A stretch of DNA of 7,533 bases, taken from assembly GCA_016873355.1 (NCBI GenBank), contig VGXK01000092.1, positions 1 to 7,533 on the forward strand. The letters are read 5' to 3'. Every line of letters begins with the position of its first letter. Position 1 is the first letter of the stretch. The translations under genes and the position numbers were made by a program. This DNA comes from Phycisphaerae bacterium (GTDB taxonomy: Bacteria > Planctomycetota > Phycisphaerae > Phycisphaerales > SM1A02). Of the stretch, positions 5,872 through 7,533 are shown in pieces. The notes below the pieces were generated by a model. It was not told the DNA's origin. It ran no database searches and saw only the letters and a list, made by a program, of their open reading frames with translations.

Positions 5872-7104
5872 ATGCGAAGCAGTGTCGTCGCCGTCGTCGT
5901 CCTTGCGCCCGCGCTTTCGAGCGCGAGTGCCGCGCTCGCAGGTCCGCCGAGCTACACGATCGTCGATCTCGGCGTGGTGCAGCCCGCCGACAGCGCCTCG
6001 CAGGGCTTCCGCATCTCGCCGAACGGCATGGCGACCGGGCGTTCCGTGGGCAGTCCCACGCAGGCGTTCTCATGGACCGGAGTCGGCGGCACGGTGGGGC
6101 TGCCGAACCTTGCATCGCCATCGAGACCGTTCAGCGTCGGCAACGGCGCGAACGATTCCGGCGTCGTCGTCGGCACCGGATCGACCACGCTCTTCGGCTC
6201 CAATCCGCTGCCGCTCGTCTGGAACGGCGGCGTGGTGTCGCAGCTGGCGCTTCCCGCCAATCAGACGCACGGTCGCGCCAACGACATCAACGCCGCGGGA
6301 GTCGCCGTCGGCTCCGTCAATTCCGGATCGCTCGAAGTCGGCTGCACCTATTCCGGCGGCAGCGCGAGCGTCGTCACCACCACCACCGCCAACGGAAGCT
6401 TCCTTCGCACCGCGTTCGCGATCAACGACGCCGGCCGCATCTGCGGCTTCGGCATCGATCCGAACAACGCGGCCGTGAACGTCGGCTTCGTGCTCGACAC
6501 GAGCACGAACATCGCCTTCGCCGTGCCCCCGCTCGCTGGCATGAACGGCGCCATTGCATTCGACGTGAGCAACGCGGGGCATGTGTGCGGCAGCAGCATG
6601 TTGAATCAGGGCTCCGGTCAACCGTTCGTGTACACGGATGCCGGCGGCTCGGTGCAGATTCCGCTTCCGGCGGGAACGAGCCTGGGTTCCGCGCGCGGGG
6701 TGAACTCGAACGGCTGGGTGGTGGGCAACGCGGGCGGCGTCTTCTCGGTTCCGTTCCTCTTCGACGGCACCGCCACCTACCGGCTCCAGGATCTGATCCC
6801 GGCCGGCGGCGGCTGGGATCTCTCGATGAACACCTCGAACTCGGCGCTGGGCATCAGCGAAGACGGCGTGATCGTCGGCACGTGCGTGCACAACGGACTC
6901 ACGCGCGCCTACGCGATGATTCCGAATCCGCCGGCCTGCCCCGCCGATCTCAACGACGATCGCATGGTGGACGGCGACGATCTCGGCTCGCTTCTGGGCG
7001 AATGGGGTCCGTGCGCCCACTGCGCCGCCGACTTCAACGACGACGACGCCGTGGACGGTGATGATCTCGGTTCACTGCTCGGCGAGTGGGGTCCGTGCCA
7101 ATGA
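5872..7104 (+). CDS. Secreted HAF-repeat protein with paired dockerin-like C-terminus
   Basis: A 410-residue protein. Residues 1-23 are a Sec signal peptide (MRSS, a Val/Leu/Ala core, cleavage expected after Ala-Leu-Ala23). The mature protein opens with YTIVDLG, typical of HAF-repeat extracellular proteins. Seven degenerate copies of the IN..G...G core follow: FRISPNGMATG (46), SVGNGANDSGVVVG (88), ANDINAAGVAVG (136), AFAINDAGRICG (181), AFDVSNAGHVCG (229), ARGVNSNGWVVG (274) and ALGISEDGVIVG (325). Spacings of about 42-50 residues fit blades of a beta-propeller-like fold. Dockerin-like units start at Asp359 and Asp387 and end WGPC. The function of HAF-repeat proteins is not established; no catalytic residues can be named. 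It has its own ribosome site and a likely promoter at 5800. No terminator separates it from the DinB-like gene 13 nt downstream. The first dockerin loop has Arg364 in place of the usual Gly (DLNDDRMVDGDD), a possibly weakened calcium site. Confidence 0.9.
   Translation: MRSSVVAVVVLAPALSSASAALAGPPSYTIVDLGVVQPADSASQGFRISPNGMATGRSVGSPTQAFSWTGVGGTVGLPNLASPSRPFSVGNGANDSGVVVGTGSTTLFGSNPLPLVWNGGVVSQLALPANQTHGRANDINAAGVAVGSVNSGSLEVGCTYSGGSASVVTTTTANGSFLRTAFAINDAGRICGFGIDPNNAAVNVGFVLDTSTNIAFAVPPLAGMNGAIAFDVSNAGHVCGSSMLNQGSGQPFVYTDAGGSVQIPLPAGTSLGSARGVNSNGWVVGNAGGVFSVPFLFDGTATYRLQDLIPAGGGWDLSMNTSNSALGISEDGVIVGTCVHNGLTRAYAMIPNPPACPADLNDDRMVDGDDLGSLLGEWGPCAHCAADFNDDDAVDGDDLGSLLGEWGPCQ
6946..7098 (+). repeat. 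Paired dockerin-like repeat units, copy D
   Basis: Units at 6946-7014 and 7030-7098 are 84 nt apart. The encoded loops are DLNDDRMVDGDDLG and DFNDDDAVDGDDLG; both replace the usual Gly at loop position 6 (by Arg and Asp), while the ligand positions 1, 3, 5, 9 and 12 are kept. Confidence 0.85.
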
Positions 7105-7117
7105 CCTGATCCGCGCC

Positions 7118-7533
7118 ATGTCGAACGACCTGAAGTCCATCCTCGAGTCCCAATTCGCCGCGGCCTGGCGCATGTTCGTCGAGTGCGTCGAGCTCTGCCC
7201 GGAGTCGCACTGGGACGAGCTCGTCGCCAAGTACCCGTTCTGGCTCGTCGCCTACCACACGCTCTATTGCACGGACGGCTACCTCGAGCGCCGGGAGACG
7301 GATTTCAAGCTCGATCCGAGATTCCATCCGGGCGGCCAGGCGGACATCGACGAGGAGTATCCGAGCAGGCGCTTCACCAAGGCGGAACTGCTCGAGTACG
7401 CGCGGCACTGCGCGGAGAAGGCGAAGCGGGTCTTCGCCGGAGAAACCGCCGAGACGCTTTCCGGCGACTGCGGCTTCGCGCGGCGGAACATGTGCCGCGC
7501 CGAGCTCCACGTCTACAACACGCGCCATGTCGA
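7118..7533 (+). CDS. DinB-like four-helix-bundle protein (3' end missing)
   Basis: From ATG 7118 the frame stays open to the window edge, giving 138 residues. The sequence is helical and soluble with no signal peptide. WRMFVECVELCPESHWDE (17-34), YPFWLVAYHTLYCTDGYL (39-56) and ELHVYNTRHV (129-138) resemble the DinB/YfiT superfamily, small metal-binding proteins of which some are thiol-dependent transferases and most are uncharacterised. His47 is the likely first metal ligand; His137 is probably the first of the C-terminal His pair, whose partner would lie just past the window end. A DNA-damage role should not be assumed from the name. The gene starts 13 nt after the HAF-repeat gene, with no Shine-Dalgarno site, terminator or TANNNT box between, so it may be co-transcribed. 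The family call rests on recognition by eye of a partial protein. Confidence 0.7.
   Translation, partial: MSNDLKSILESQFAAAWRMFVECVELCPESHWDELVAKYPFWLVAYHTLYCTDGYLERRETDFKLDPRFHPGGQADIDEEYPSRRFTKAELLEYARHCAEKAKRVFAGETAETLSGDCGFARRNMCRAELHVYNTRHV

Noticed and set aside
4428..7061. Plus-strand frame of 877 codons across the ureohydrolase and HAF genes
   Set aside because: It overlaps two well-supported genes in another frame and its translation is Arg/His-rich without motifs.
7034..7528. Minus-strand frame opposite the DinB-like gene
   Set aside because: It overlaps the end of the HAF gene tag and the plus-strand frame that shows DinB-like motifs. It has no recognisable domain of its own.

Overview
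The window is GC-rich, densely coding bacterial DNA with no RNA gene, mobile element or CRISPR array. The best guess for its source is a planctomycete of the Phycisphaerae type. This is an inference from style. Secreted proteins with Sec signals carry paired C-terminal dockerin-like (EF-hand) repeats of the form DFNxDGxVDGDDLG...LLGxWGxC. They are attached to FG-GAP, PQQ-like and HAF-type repeat proteins, a combination frequent in that group.

Layout, left to right. (1) The 3' end of a secreted Ca-binding-repeat protein (+, to 393). (2) A large FG-GAP/VCBS propeller protein (+, 496-2865) with a strong Shine-Dalgarno site, followed by a textbook intrinsic terminator (2902-2930). (3) A convergent PQQ-like propeller protein (-, 3043-4437). 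(4) A 258-nt divergent intergenic region (4438-4695), the longest gap in the window, which may hold a very small lipoprotein gene (4492-4686). (5) A cytoplasmic ureohydrolase of the arginase/agmatinase family (+, 4696-5790). (6) A secreted HAF-repeat protein (+, 5872-7104). (7) Thirteen nt further on, the start of a DinB-like gene (+, 7118 to the window edge).

Four of the six confident genes encode secreted proteins whose main domains are unrelated, or unseen in the case of gene 1. All four end in the same two-unit dockerin-like module, and the units are always exactly 84 nt apart. The module is therefore a shared C-terminal tag, probably for calcium-dependent attachment or assembly at the cell surface. 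No cohesin-like or sorting partner is present here. The ureohydrolase and the DinB-like protein are soluble intracellular proteins with no evident link to the secreted set.

Two initiation modes appear side by side. Genes at 496 and 5872 have clear Shine-Dalgarno sites. The divergent genes at 4437 (-) and 4696 (+) have none, but each has a TANNNT box ending exactly 6 nt before its ATG, which is the arrangement expected of leaderless transcripts.
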